This document shows positions 35,029 through 43,602 of a stretch of 64,000 nt of DNA, piece after piece. The position numbers and the translations under genes are program-made. A model generated the notes under the pieces. It did no database searches. It had not been told where the DNA came from and saw only the letters and a program-made list of their open reading frames with translations. The stretch is from CAVQWT01 sp963717705 (GTDB lineage Bacteria > Pseudomonadota > Gammaproteobacteria > Burkholderiales > Casimicrobiaceae), in contig CAVQWT010000004.1 of NCBI GenBank assembly GCA_963717705.1, positions 1 through 64,000 of the forward strand. Reading direction: 5' to 3'. Each line of letters opens with the position of its first letter. Position 1 is the stretch's first letter.

Positions 35029-35616
35029 TCAGGCGATCGCGCAGGCCTCGTCGAAGCGCAGCCGCGGGCCGCGCGGCCGCACCAGCGCCGGATCGCCGTG
35101 CCCGAGGTTGCAGATGAAATTGGTCGTCACCCGGGTGCCGGCCCAGAACTCGGCGTCGACCCTGGTGTGGACGAATCCGCCCATCGGCCCGCAGTCGAGG
35201 CCGATCGCGCGCGCCGCGAGGATGAAGTAGCCGCCCTGCAGCGAGCCGTTGCGGAACGCCGTGGCGGCGCTGTGCTCGGCCTTGCCGGCGAACCAGCTGC
35301 GCGCGTCGGTGTGCGGGAACAGCTGCGGCAGCTTCTCGTAGAACTCGAGGTCGTAGCCGACGATCGCGGTGACCGGCGCGGTGCGCGTCTTCTCGACGTT
35401 GCCCGCCGCCATGCAGGGCAGCAGCCGCGCCTTCGCCTCGGGCGAGCGCACGAAGATGATCCGCGCCGGGCAGCAGTTGGCCGACGTCGGCCCCATCTTC
35501 ATCAGGTCGTACAGCTGCCGGAGCTCGGCGTCGGTCACCGGCTCGTCGCGCCAGCCGTTCTGCGTGTGCGCGTCGAGGAAGAGCTGGCGAAGGGCGGCGG
35601 TGTCGATGGTGGGCAT
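35029..35616 (-). CDS. nitroreductase-family protein, RutE-like (malonic semialdehyde reductase)
   Basis: 195 residues matching the RutE/HadB branch of the nitroreductase fold: N-terminal LFLDAHTQNGWRDEPVTD, then MGPTSANCCPARIIFVR, an FMN-contacting region, and AIGLDCGPMGGFV. RutE reduces malonic semialdehyde to 3-hydroxypropionate in pyrimidine breakdown. No other rut gene is nearby, so it may reduce a different aldehyde or enone. It lies 122 bases after the FadH-like gene on the same strand and could be in one operon with it. Confidence 0.85.
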   Translation of the reverse strand: MPTIDTAALRQLFLDAHTQNGWRDEPVTDAELRQLYDLMKMGPTSANCCPARIIFVRSPEAKARLLPCMAAGNVEKTRTAPVTAIVGYDLEFYEKLPQLFPHTDARSWFAGKAEHSAATAFRNGSLQGGYFILAARAIGLDCGPMGGFVHTRVDAEFWAGTRVTTNFICNLGHGDPALVRPRGPRLRFDEACAIA

Positions 35617-35738
35617 GGTGGATTCGTTCCGGTGAGGAGGTGGTGGAGGTCGGCGCGACCGCCCTGCGGGTGCGGCCGGACGGTCCGGGGGGCGGCCGCG
35701 CATCGGGCCGCGACGTCGGCGCCGGGGGTGATGGTCCG

Positions 35739-37766
35739 CTAGAGCCGCGCCGCCAGCTCGGCGCCTTGCCGGATCGCGCGCTTGGCGTCGAGCTCCGCGG
35801 CGACGTCGGCGCCGCCGATGACGTGCACGTGCTTCGGCCGCGCGCCGTCGGGGCCCGCCGGCGCGAGGTCGCGCACCGGCTCCTGGCCCGCGCACAGGAT
35901 CACGTGATCGACCGGCAGCACCTCGTCGCGGCCGTCGACGCGGATGTGGAGTCCCGCGTCGTCGACCTTCACGTACTCGACGCCGGCCAGCATCTTCACG
36001 CCGTTGCGCTTGAGCTCGATCCGGTGCACCCAGCCGGTGGTCTTGCCGGGTCCCGCGCCCATGCGCCCGGCGCCGGGCGAGCGCTTGAGCAGCCAGATCT
36101 CGCGCGACGGATGCGCAGCCGCAGGCTCGACGAGTCCGCCGGGCTTTGCGCCGGTCAGGTCGACACCCCATTCGGCGCACCACTCGGCGACCGGCTGCGG
36201 CGAGTGCGCGGCGAGCAGGAACGCGCAGACGTCGACGCCGATGCCGCCGGCCCCGATGACGGCGACCCTGCGGCCCACCGGCACGCCGTCGCGCAGCACC
36301 TGCGGATACGTGAGCACCTTCGGATGGTCGACGCCCTCGAGCGGCGGCAGACGCGGCACGACGCCGGTGGCGACGACGATCTCGTCGAACTCGCCGTCGA
36401 GCTCGCCCGGCCGCACCTTGTGGCCGAGCTTCAGCACCACGCCGGTGTCGGCGACGCGATGGCGGAAGTAGCGGACCGTCTCCCGGAACTCCTCCTTGCC
36501 GGGGACCGCCATCGCCATGTTGAACTGGCCGCCGATGTCCGGGGCCGCCTCGAACAGCGTGACCTGGTGGCCGCGCTCGGCGGCGATGGTCGCGCAGGCG
36601 AGGCCCGCCATGCCGGCGCCGACGACGGCCACCTTCTTCGGCGCGGTGGTCGGCCGGTAGACGAGCTCGGTCTCGCGCCCGGCGCGCGGATTGACGAGGC
36701 ACGTCGCCATCTGGTTGGCGAAGGTGTGATCGAGGCACGCCTGGTTGCAGGCGATGCAGGTGTTGATCGTACCGGCACGGCCGGCCGCGGCCTTGGCGAC
36801 GAAATCGGCGTCGGCCAGGAACGGCCGGGCCATCGACACCAGGTCGGCGTCGCCGCCGCCGATGATGGCCTCGCCGACCTCGGGCGTGTTGATGCGGTTC
36901 GACGCGACGACCGGGACGCGCAGCGCGCGCTTGACGCGGCCGGTGGCGGCGCTGAACGCCGCGCGCGGCACGCTGGTGGCGATGGTGGGAATCCGCGCCT
37001 CGTGCCAGCCGATGCCGGTGTTGAGCAGCGTGATGCCGGCGTGCTCCAGCGCCTGCGCGACGGCGATCGTCTCCTCCATGGTGTTGCCGCCCTCGACCAG
37101 GTCGAGCAGCGACAGCCGGAACATGACGATGAACGCGGGCCCGCAGGCGGCGCGCACCGCGCGGACGATCTCGACGGCGAAGCGCATCCGGCCGTCGATC
37201 GAGCCGCCCCATCCGTCGTCGCGCTGGTTCACCCGCCGCGACAGGAACTGGTTGATCAGGTAGCCCTCGCTGCCCATGATCTCGACGCCGTCGTAGCCGG
37301 CGGCCTGCGCGAGCTTCGCCGCGCGCGCGAAATCGCCGATCACCGTGCGCACGCGCCCGTCGTCCATGGCCTTCGCCTTGAACGGCGTGATCGGGCTCTT
37401 GGTGTCGACGGCCGACTCGATGAACGGGTGGTAGCCGTAGCGGCCCGCGTGCAGGATCTGCATCACGATGTGCCCCCCGGCGGCGTGGACGGCGCGCGTC
37501 ACGCGGCGGTGGGCGGGCACGTGCGCGACGCTCGACATCACGCCGGCCATCGGCAGCAGCCAGCCGCGCCGGTTCGGCGCGATCCCGCCGGTCACGATCA
37601 GCCCGGCGCCGCCGGCCGCGCGCTCGGCGTAGAACGCGGCGAGCCTGCCGTAGTGCCAGAACCGATCCTCCATCCCGGTGTGCATCGAGCCCATGACGAC
37701 GCGATTCCTGAGCATGGCGAAGCCGAGGTCCAGCGGGGCGAGGAGGTGCGGGTAGGGGGAGGTCAT
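35739..37766 (-). CDS. NADPH-dependent 2,4-dienoyl-CoA reductase (FadH-like)
   Basis: 675 residues, the usual length of FadH. The N-terminal half is an old-yellow-enzyme TIM barrel with FMN (LRNRVVMGSMHTGMED, the catalytic HAGRYGYHP and GSEGYLINQFLSRRVN). Four cysteines in CIACNQACLDHTF and TCLVNPRAG bind a 4Fe-4S cluster. The C-terminal half has two dinucleotide-binding motifs (VAVVGAGMAGLACA and VAVIGAGGIGVDV) for FAD and NADPH. FadH reduces dienoyl-CoAs during oxidation of unsaturated fatty acids. It lies 80 bases after the MenA-like gene. Confidence 0.92.
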   Translation of the reverse strand: MTSPYPHLLAPLDLGFAMLRNRVVMGSMHTGMEDRFWHYGRLAAFYAERAAGGAGLIVTGGIAPNRRGWLLPMAGVMSSVAHVPAHRRVTRAVHAAGGHIVMQILHAGRYGYHPFIESAVDTKSPITPFKAKAMDDGRVRTVIGDFARAAKLAQAAGYDGVEIMGSEGYLINQFLSRRVNQRDDGWGGSIDGRMRFAVEIVRAVRAACGPAFIVMFRLSLLDLVEGGNTMEETIAVAQALEHAGITLLNTGIGWHEARIPTIATSVPRAAFSAATGRVKRALRVPVVASNRINTPEVGEAIIGGGDADLVSMARPFLADADFVAKAAAGRAGTINTCIACNQACLDHTFANQMATCLVNPRAGRETELVYRPTTAPKKVAVVGAGMAGLACATIAAERGHQVTLFEAAPDIGGQFNMAMAVPGKEEFRETVRYFRHRVADTGVVLKLGHKVRPGELDGEFDEIVVATGVVPRLPPLEGVDHPKVLTYPQVLRDGVPVGRRVAVIGAGGIGVDVCAFLLAAHSPQPVAEWCAEWGVDLTGAKPGGLVEPAAAHPSREIWLLKRSPGAGRMGAGPGKTTGWVHRIELKRNGVKMLAGVEYVKVDDAGLHIRVDGRDEVLPVDHVILCAGQEPVRDLAPAGPDGARPKHVHVIGGADVAAELDAKRAIRQGAELAARL

Positions 37767-37846
37767 CGGAGGTCCGGGCGGGCCGCGGCGGGCGGCCAGG
37801 GGTGGAGGATGCGAAGGCGGAGGAGCGGGAGGGGAGCGGCGGCCGT

Positions 37847-38776
37847 TCAGTGGAGGCGCGCGAACACCGCGCCGACGGTCAGCAGCGCGCCGAACAGGAC
37901 CTCGAGCATCACCGTGCGAAAGAGCAGGGCGTTGTAGGCGGGGCCCGGCGCCATGCGCAGCAGATCGCGGCCGAGCGTCGCGGCGCGCGGCAGCGCGATC
38001 AGCGGCAGCAGGTACCACGGCGAGCGCGCCAGCGCGGCCATCGCCGCGGCCAGCGCGAACGGCACCAGCGTGCAGAAAAGGTACAGGCGAAACGACGCCC
38101 GGCCGCCGAAGACGACGGCAAAGGTCCGGCGCCCGGTGGTCGCGTCGTGCGCGCTGTCGCGGTGGTTGTTGACGACGAGCACCGCGGCGGCGAGCAGCCC
38201 GATGCCGGTGCCGGCAATCCAGGCGATGGCGCCGACGGTCCCGGCCTGGACGTAGACGGTGCCGCAGACGGCCATCAGGCCGAAGAACAGGAACACGACG
38301 AACTCGCCCGTCGGCGTGTAGGCGATCGGCCGCGGGCCGCCCATGTAGGCGTACGCGGCGACGATCGACGCCAGCGTGATCGCGATCACCCAGCCGTCGC
38401 GGTAGGCGACCAGCGGCGCGGCGATGGCCAGCGCAGCGAGCACCGCGACGACGATCGCGCCGCGCACCGCGCGTGGCGCGAGCCAGCCCTGCGCGGTCGC
38501 CCGCGGCAGGCCGACGCGACGGCCCGTTTCCGCGCCGCGCGCGGTATAACCGACGTCGTTCTGCAGGTTGGTGATGACCTGGACGACGATCGCGCCGGCC
38601 AGCGCCAGCGCGGCGACCCAGGCGGCGAAGGCGTCGTGGACGCTCCAGGAAATGGCGGTGCCGACGAACACCGGGATCGTGGCGATCCACAGCGTCTTCG
38701 GGCGCAAAGCCACCTGCCACGCGGCGGCGGAGCCGGGGCGGATCGGGCGGGCGGTGGTGGTATGGGGGGGCGACAC
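37847..38776 (-). CDS. UbiA-superfamily prenyltransferase, MenA-like
   Basis: About 309 residues from the GTG at 38776, with 8-9 membrane helices. The two Asp-rich motifs are NLQNDVGYTARGAETGRR and NNHRDSAHDATTGRRT, the latter typical of 1,4-dihydroxy-2-naphthoate prenyltransferase, which attaches the side chain in menaquinone synthesis. LRPKTLWIATIPVFVGTA is the expected N-terminus. No other men gene is in view, so the true substrate is open. A GTG at 38944 would add 56 unlikely residues and lies upstream of a TATAAT element (minus strand, 38929-38924). Confidence 0.8.
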   Translation of the reverse strand: MSPPHTTTARPIRPGSAAAWQVALRPKTLWIATIPVFVGTAISWSVHDAFAAWVAALALAGAIVVQVITNLQNDVGYTARGAETGRRVGLPRATAQGWLAPRAVRGAIVVAVLAALAIAAPLVAYRDGWVIAITLASIVAAYAYMGGPRPIAYTPTGEFVVFLFFGLMAVCGTVYVQAGTVGAIAWIAGTGIGLLAAAVLVVNNHRDSAHDATTGRRTFAVVFGGRASFRLYLFCTLVPFALAAAMAALARSPWYLLPLIALPRAATLGRDLLRMAPGPAYNALLFRTVMLEVLFGALLTVGAVFARLH

Positions 38777-39050
38777 GGAAGGCGGTGGTGTTGGCGGGCT
38801 GCAAACCCGGCGACCGGGGCGCTGCAGGGGGTCGGGGCCGGTGCACGCGCGGACTGAAGCGCGGCCCCCGGCTGCGGCGCCGGGTCGCGGCAGCCGGCAT
38901 GGCGACGTCGAGCGAACGGTCCAATTATAGAGGACCACCGGCACCCCGCGCCGGGTTATCCTTGCGTTGTCGTCAGCCGGTCATGCGTGGACCGCATCTT
39001 CGCGACGACCAATTCACTCGAAGCACCCCATCGACCAACGGGAGCAAGCA

Positions 39051-39554
39051 ATGGGCCTCATCGATTTCATGAAAAGCGCCGGCGAGAAGCTGTTCGGCAC
39101 GGGCCACGCCAAGGCCGCAATGGCGGAAGCCGCCGCGGCGCCGCAGGATCCGGCCAAGATCCAGGCGGCGAACGACGCCGCGGCCGACGCGATCCTCGCG
39201 TACGTCAAGTCGCAGAACCTCAACGCGACCGGGCTCACCGTCACCTTCGACGGGGCATCGGCGGCGGCGTCGGTGTTCGGCGTGGCGCCCGACCAGGCGA
39301 CGCGGGAAAAGATCGTCCTCTGCTGCGGCAACGTCGCCGGCGTCGGCGCGGTCAAGGACATGATGAGCGTCGACCAGAGCGCGCCGGAAGCGCAGTACTA
39401 CACCGTGGTCTCCGGCGACACGCTGTCCAAGATCGCCAAGAGCTACTACAGCGACGCGAACAAGTATCCGGTGATCTTCGAGGCCAACAAGCCGATGCTG
39501 TCGCACCCGGACAAGATCTATCCGGGCCAGGTGCTGCGCATCCCGCCGCTGTGA
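39051..39554 (+). CDS. BON-LysM domain protein (Kbp/YgaU-like)
   Basis: 167 residues with no signal peptide. A BON-like domain covers about residues 40-110 and a LysM domain covers about 115-165 (YYTVVSGDTLSKIAKSYYSD, then HPDKIYPGQVLRIPPL). This is the arrangement of E. coli Kbp (YgaU), a cytoplasmic potassium-binding protein. The N-terminus MGLIDFMKSAGEKLFG also matches that family. GGAGCAAG lies just before the ATG. It may be translationally coupled to the short acidic frame that starts at its stop codon. Confidence 0.9.
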   Translation: MGLIDFMKSAGEKLFGTGHAKAAMAEAAAAPQDPAKIQAANDAAADAILAYVKSQNLNATGLTVTFDGASAAASVFGVAPDQATREKIVLCCGNVAGVGAVKDMMSVDQSAPEAQYYTVVSGDTLSKIAKSYYSDANKYPVIFEANKPMLSHPDKIYPGQVLRIPPL

Positions 39555-39685
39555 CGCCCTCCTGGCCCGCGTCGGGCATCGGCGACGAGCCGGTGCCGAT
39601 CGGCGAGCCCGACGAGGACGGCGAACTCGACGACGGCGAAGACGACGACGACGAGGACGACGACTTCGACGAGGACGACGAGTAG
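39551..39685 (+). CDS. possible 44-residue acidic protein, overlapping the LysM gene
   Basis: A GTG at 39551 overlaps the TGA of the LysM gene (GTGA) and opens a 44-codon frame ending in TAG. The peptide begins MTPSWPASGIGDEPVPIGEP and is then almost all Asp and Glu (19 of the last 24 residues). There is no independent ribosome-binding site, so it would depend on coupling. It ends 1 base before the paaX stop codon, leaving no room for a terminator. It might be chance or a real accessory to a cation-binding protein. Confidence 0.35.
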   Translation: MTPSWPASGIGDEPVPIGEPDEDGELDDGEDDDDEDDDFDEDDE

Positions 39686-39686
39686 G

Positions 39687-40745
39687 TCAGCCCGGGTCGG
39701 GAAACCGCAGCAGGAACTCCGGCAGCGCCGGAGCAAGATTCTCGCCGCCGGCGGCGAACGCGCCCTCGAGGTGCGCCTCCGCCGCCGGCCGCGCGAGCCG
39801 GTAGAACGCCCGCGCCAGCGAGTACGCCGCGGCGCCGGGCCAGTCCGGCGGCAGCAGCGCCGCCGGCAGCTGCGGATCGCGCAGCCGCACCCTTCGGTAT
39901 TCGTGGACCAGCAGCGTACGCACGGCGAACGTCTGCGCCGGATCGCGCGCTTCGTCCGGCCGCCGGCGCAGCGCCTCGACCACGCTGCCGAACCGCGCCA
40001 GGAAATGGCGGTAGTCGGCGGCCAGCGACCCCAGTTCCCAGACCGTCGGCGCGCGGCTCGCCAGCGTCGCGCCGAAGTCCGCGGGGGCCGCCGCCCCGAT
40101 CGGCGATCCCCCGGCCATGGCGACCACGGGTCCGCGATCGCGCGCCACGAATACCGTCAGCGCGCGCTCGTCGTCGAGCAGCGTCGCCAGCCTGGCCAGC
40201 GCCTCGTCGGCGCGCGCCGGCCGGGCCCACGTTCCGGGCGTGAACTCGCCGAAGCCGGCCCACGCCAGTTCGGCCCGCAGCGGACGGCGTCGCGCGGACG
40301 GCACCCGGTCGGGCGGCGCGAGCACGACCTCCCAGTGGCCGTCCCAGGGCTCGGCCGGCGGCGTGTAGACGCGGCGATACGCCTGAGCGAAGCGCTGGGC
40401 GCCCGCGGCGGTCAGGCGGTAGCGGCTGCGGCGGCCGGCGGCCTCGGCGGCGAGCCAGCCGTCGCGGGCGAGCCGGAACACGCTGGTGCGCACCAGGCGC
40501 TCGTTGATGCCGAACGGCGCGACCAGGCCGATCAGCGTCGACAGCCAGACGGTGCCGCCGTGCGGCGCCAGTGCGTCGCCCCAGACGGTGACGATCAGCG
40601 ACGACGCCCGCGGCCGCGCGTCCGCGAGCAGGCGCCGGACCCAGCGCGCGACCTGCGGGTCGGCGGCAGGCGGTGTCGGTGTCGCCCGGCCGGGCTTGCG
40701 GGCGGTCGCGGTGGCATCGTCGGGCATCACGTCAATATGATACAT
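39687..40745 (-). CDS. paaX: phenylacetate degradation repressor PaaX
   Basis: Up to 352 residues. The N-terminal winged helix is PaaX-like (SLIVTVWGDALAPHGGTVWL, GINERLVRTSVFRLARDGWL) with RSRYRLTAAGAQRF following. The central and C-terminal PaaX domains include the WELGSLAADYRHFLARF and RTLLVHEYRRVRLRDPQLPA segments. PaaX represses paa genes and is released by phenylacetyl-CoA. It diverges from paaA, with a 114-base gap carrying an inverted repeat. Two starts are possible (40745 and 40727); the first would overlap one arm of that repeat. Confidence 0.92.
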   Translation of the reverse strand: MYHIDVMPDDATATARKPGRATPTPPAADPQVARWVRRLLADARPRASSLIVTVWGDALAPHGGTVWLSTLIGLVAPFGINERLVRTSVFRLARDGWLAAEAAGRRSRYRLTAAGAQRFAQAYRRVYTPPAEPWDGHWEVVLAPPDRVPSARRRPLRAELAWAGFGEFTPGTWARPARADEALARLATLLDDERALTVFVARDRGPVVAMAGGSPIGAAAPADFGATLASRAPTVWELGSLAADYRHFLARFGSVVEALRRRPDEARDPAQTFAVRTLLVHEYRRVRLRDPQLPAALLPPDWPGAAAYSLARAFYRLARPAAEAHLEGAFAAGGENLAPALPEFLLRFPDPG

Positions 40746-40777
40746 ACTTTACACATTCGCAAGATGAAGTGTATCGT
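40739..40777 (+). promoter_or_regulatory. paaA promoter overlapped by a candidate PaaX operator
   Basis: TTTACA (40748-40753) and TATCGT (40772-40777) with 18 bases between form a plausible sigma-70 promoter for paaA. The inverted repeat GATACA (40739-40744) and TGTATC (40770-40775) brackets it, one arm just before the -35 and the other over the -10. Binding there would block transcription towards paaA and also lies over the start of paaX. Confidence 0.55.
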
Positions 40778-40859
40778 TTTGCCCTTACCCCGGACCGTCC
40801 GGCGCCACCGCGCCGCGAACCCGCCGGCCGGGGCCGGCCCCCGGGGCGAAGGAGGAGCG

Positions 40860-41849
40860 ATGTACGCGCAGATGGTCGATACCGGCCTCACCAAGGTCGT
40901 CGATGCGGCCGCGATGTCGGACGAGGAGCGCGCGTTCCAGGCGCGCATCGACGCCGACGTCAAGGTCGAGCCCAAGGACTGGATGCCCGAGGCGTACCGC
41001 CGCACGCTGATCCGGCAGATCTCGCAGCACGCGCATTCGGAAATCGTCGGCATGCTGCCCGAGGGCAACTGGGTGACGCGCGCGCCGTCGCTCAAGCGCA
41101 AGGCGATCCTGATGGCCAAGATCCAGGACGAGGGCGGGCACGGCCTCTACCTGTATTCGGCGGCCGAGACGCTGGGCGTGACGCGCGACCAGCTCGTCGC
41201 CGACCTGCACGCGGGCAAGGCCAAGTACTCGTCGATCTTCAACTACCCGACGCTGACCTGGGCCGACATCGGCGCGATCGGCTGGCTGGTCGACGGCGCG
41301 GCGATCATGAACCAGATCCCGCTGTGCCGCTGCTCGTACGGCCCGTACGCGCGGGCGATGGTGCGCATCTGCAAGGAGGAGTCGTTCCACCAGCGGCAGG
41401 GCTACGACATCATGCTGGCGCTGGCCCGCGGCACCGCCGAGCAGAAGGCGATGGCGCAGGACGCGCTCGACCGCTGGTGGTGGCCGTCGCTGATGATGTT
41501 CGGGCCGCCCGACGCCGAGAGCGTGCACAGCGCGCAGTCGGCGGCGTGGAAGATCAAGATCCTTTCCAACGACGAGCTGCGGCAGCGCTTCGTCGACCAG
41601 ACGGTGCCGCAGGCCGACTACCTCGGCATCACGATGCCGGACCCGGACCTCAGGTGGAACGCCGCGCGCGGCCACTACGACTTCGGCGCCATCGACTGGG
41701 AAGAGTTCACGCAGGTGATCAAGGGCAACGGCCCCTGCAACCGCGACCGGATGGCCACGCGCGTCAAGGCGTGGGAGGACGGGGAGTGGGTGCGCGACGC
41801 GGCGATGGCGCACGCGGACAAGCGCGCGGCGGCGGCGAAGGCCGCGTGA
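40860..41849 (+). CDS. paaA: ring-1,2-phenylacetyl-CoA epoxidase, catalytic subunit PaaA
   Basis: 329 residues. PaaA is the di-iron subunit that epoxidises the ring of phenylacetyl-CoA. It has the ferritin-like carboxylate/His ligand pattern: KIQDEGGHGLYLYSAAE near residue 90 supplies the first E..H pair, and KEESFHQRQG near residue 178 supplies the second. N-terminal MYAQMVDTG and the helix NQIPLCRCSYGPYARAMVRI are typical. GGAGGAG lies before the ATG. It is the first gene of a long co-directional block. Confidence 0.95.
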   Translation: MYAQMVDTGLTKVVDAAAMSDEERAFQARIDADVKVEPKDWMPEAYRRTLIRQISQHAHSEIVGMLPEGNWVTRAPSLKRKAILMAKIQDEGGHGLYLYSAAETLGVTRDQLVADLHAGKAKYSSIFNYPTLTWADIGAIGWLVDGAAIMNQIPLCRCSYGPYARAMVRICKEESFHQRQGYDIMLALARGTAEQKAMAQDALDRWWWPSLMMFGPPDAESVHSAQSAAWKIKILSNDELRQRFVDQTVPQADYLGITMPDPDLRWNAARGHYDFGAIDWEEFTQVIKGNGPCNRDRMATRVKAWEDGEWVRDAAMAHADKRAAAAKAA

Positions 41850-41874
41850 GCGGCGGCAACCGGAGGAGACTGGC

Positions 41875-42159
41875 ATGAGCAGCGAATGGCCGTTGTGGGA
41901 AATCTTCATCCGCTCGCAGCACGGGCTGGCGCACAAGCACGTCGGCAGCCTGCACGCGGCGGACGCCGGGATGGCGATCAAGAACGCGCGCGACGTCTAC
42001 ACGCGTCGCAACGAGGGCGTGTCGATCTGGGCGGTGCGCTCGGCCGACATCGCCGCGTCGTCGCCGGGCGACAAGGAGCCGCTGTTCGAGCCGGCCAACA
42101 GCAAGGTCTACCGGCATCCGACGTTCTTCCCGATGCCCGAAGAAGTGAAGCACATCTGA
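41875..42159 (+). CDS. paaB: phenylacetyl-CoA epoxidase subunit PaaB
   Basis: 94 residues, the normal size. WPLWEIFIRSQHGLAHKHVG and DAGMAIKNARDVYTRRNEGV are conserved PaaB features. PaaB bridges the PaaA-PaaC pairs in the epoxidase. The ATG follows CGGAGGAG by about 8 bases, 25 bases after paaA. Confidence 0.95.
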   Translation: MSSEWPLWEIFIRSQHGLAHKHVGSLHAADAGMAIKNARDVYTRRNEGVSIWAVRSADIAASSPGDKEPLFEPANSKVYRHPTFFPMPEEVKHI

Positions 42160-42163
42160 CGCC

Positions 42164-42946
42164 ATGAGCCGCGACGACGGATTGTTCCCGTACCTGCTGC
42201 GCCTCGGCGATTCGCCGCTGGTCCTCGCGCAGCGCCTCGGCGAATGGGTCGGCAAGGGCCCGGTCATCGAGGAGGACATGGCGCTGACCAACGTCGGCCT
42301 CGACCTCCTGGGCCAGGCCCGGCTGTGGCTGTCGTACGCCGGCGAGGCCGAGGCGCGCGACGGCGGCAAGGGGCGCACCGAGGACGAGCTCGCGTTCCTG
42401 CGCGACGCCGGCGCGTTCCGCAACGTGCTGCTGGTCGAGCAGCCGAACGGCAGCTTCGCCGAGACCATCGTGCGCCAGTTCTTCTTCGACGCGTGGCACC
42501 TGCCGCTGCTGCGCGCGCTCGCGCAGTCGGGCGATCCCCGGATCGCGGAGATCGCCGCCAAGAGCGCCAAGGAGGCCGCGTATCACGTCGAGCGCTCGGG
42601 CGACTGGATGATCCGGCTCGGCGACGGCACCGACCTGTCGCGGGCGCGGATGCAGGCGGCGGTCGACGGCCTGTGGATGTACACCGGCGAGCTGTTCCAC
42701 GCCGATGCGCTGGAGCAGGATCTGGCCGCCGCGGGGATCGCCGCCGACGTCCGCGCGCTCGAGGCGCCGTGGCGCGCGCACGTGGATGCCGTCTTCGCCG
42801 AGGCCACGCTGGCGGTGCCGCAGGGCGTCTACATGCAGGGGGTCAGGCGGCCGGGCGGCAAGGCGGGAGTCCACACCGAGCACCTGGGCCACCTGCTGGC
42901 CGAGATGCAGTTCCTGCCGCGCGCGTACCCGAACGCGCAGTGGTAG
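42164..42946 (+). CDS. paaC: phenylacetyl-CoA epoxidase structural subunit PaaC
   Basis: 260 residues with a ferritin-like four-helix fold related to PaaA. It has LRLGDSPLVLAQRLGEWVGKGP near the N-terminus, then EEDMALTNVGLDLLGQARLW, and AAYHVERSGDWMIRLGDGT further on. PaaC supports PaaA and lacks its own functional iron site in characterised systems. It begins 4 bases after paaB. Confidence 0.95.
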   Translation: MSRDDGLFPYLLRLGDSPLVLAQRLGEWVGKGPVIEEDMALTNVGLDLLGQARLWLSYAGEAEARDGGKGRTEDELAFLRDAGAFRNVLLVEQPNGSFAETIVRQFFFDAWHLPLLRALAQSGDPRIAEIAAKSAKEAAYHVERSGDWMIRLGDGTDLSRARMQAAVDGLWMYTGELFHADALEQDLAAAGIAADVRALEAPWRAHVDAVFAEATLAVPQGVYMQGVRRPGGKAGVHTEHLGHLLAEMQFLPRAYPNAQW

Positions 42947-42974
42947 GCGCGCGCCGCACGATGACGACGACGCC

Positions 42975-43571
42975 ATGGTGACCCGGGAACAGCGCGCCGT
43001 CGCCGCGACGGTCGCGTCGGCCGAGGCCTCGTCGCCGCCGCCTTCGCTGGCGGCGATCTGGAACGCGCTCAACGGCGTGCCGGACCCGGAGATTCCGGCG
43101 GTGTCGGTGGTCGAGCTCGGGATCATCCGCGGCGTCGAATGGGAGGCCGCGACGACCGATCGCGCCGAGGGCGACACGCTGGTCGTCGCCGTGACGCCGA
43201 CCTACTCGGGCTGCCCGGCCACCGAGCTGATCATGGCGGGCATCCGCGAGGCGCTGGCGGCGCTCGGCGTGCCGCGCGTGCGGCTCGACGTGCGGCTCGC
43301 GCCCGCGTGGACCACCGACTGGATCGCGCCGGAGGGGAAGCGCAAGCTCCGCGCGTACGGGATCGCGCCGCCGACCGGCGACGCGCCGGCGTCGGGCCGC
43401 GTCGACGTCGCCGGCATCAGCCCGCTGCGCCGCGCCGCGGTGATCGTCCCCTGTCCGCGCTGCGGCGCGACGAACACGCGGCTGGTGTCGCAGTTCGGCT
43501 CGACCGCGTGCAAGGCGCACTACCGGTGCGAGGCCTGCCTCGAGCCGTTCGACTACTTCAAGCCGCATTGA
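42975..43571 (+). CDS. paaD: PaaD, iron-sulfur cluster assembly factor of the epoxidase
   Basis: 198 residues. The N-terminal MIP18/DUF59 domain shows GVPDPEIPAVSVVELGIIRG and the cysteine-bearing TYSGCPATELIMAGIREAL. The C-terminal zinc-ribbon-like part is CPRCGATNTRLVSQFGSTAC followed by CEACLEPFDYFKPH. PaaD is needed in vivo for epoxidase activity, probably to load the cluster in PaaE. It lies between paaC and paaE, its usual place. The ATG lacks a strong ribosome-binding site and lies 28 bases after paaC. Confidence 0.92.
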   Translation: MVTREQRAVAATVASAEASSPPPSLAAIWNALNGVPDPEIPAVSVVELGIIRGVEWEAATTDRAEGDTLVVAVTPTYSGCPATELIMAGIREALAALGVPRVRLDVRLAPAWTTDWIAPEGKRKLRAYGIAPPTGDAPASGRVDVAGISPLRRAAVIVPCPRCGATNTRLVSQFGSTACKAHYRCEACLEPFDYFKPH

Positions 43572-43602
43572 CGGCCTGCAATCCGGGGGAGGACCACCAC
43601 CG

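Noticed and set aside
38777..38944. N-terminal extension of the MenA-like protein from a GTG at 38944
   Set aside because: The added residues are Pro/Arg-rich without homology, and a TATAAT element lies downstream of that GTG.
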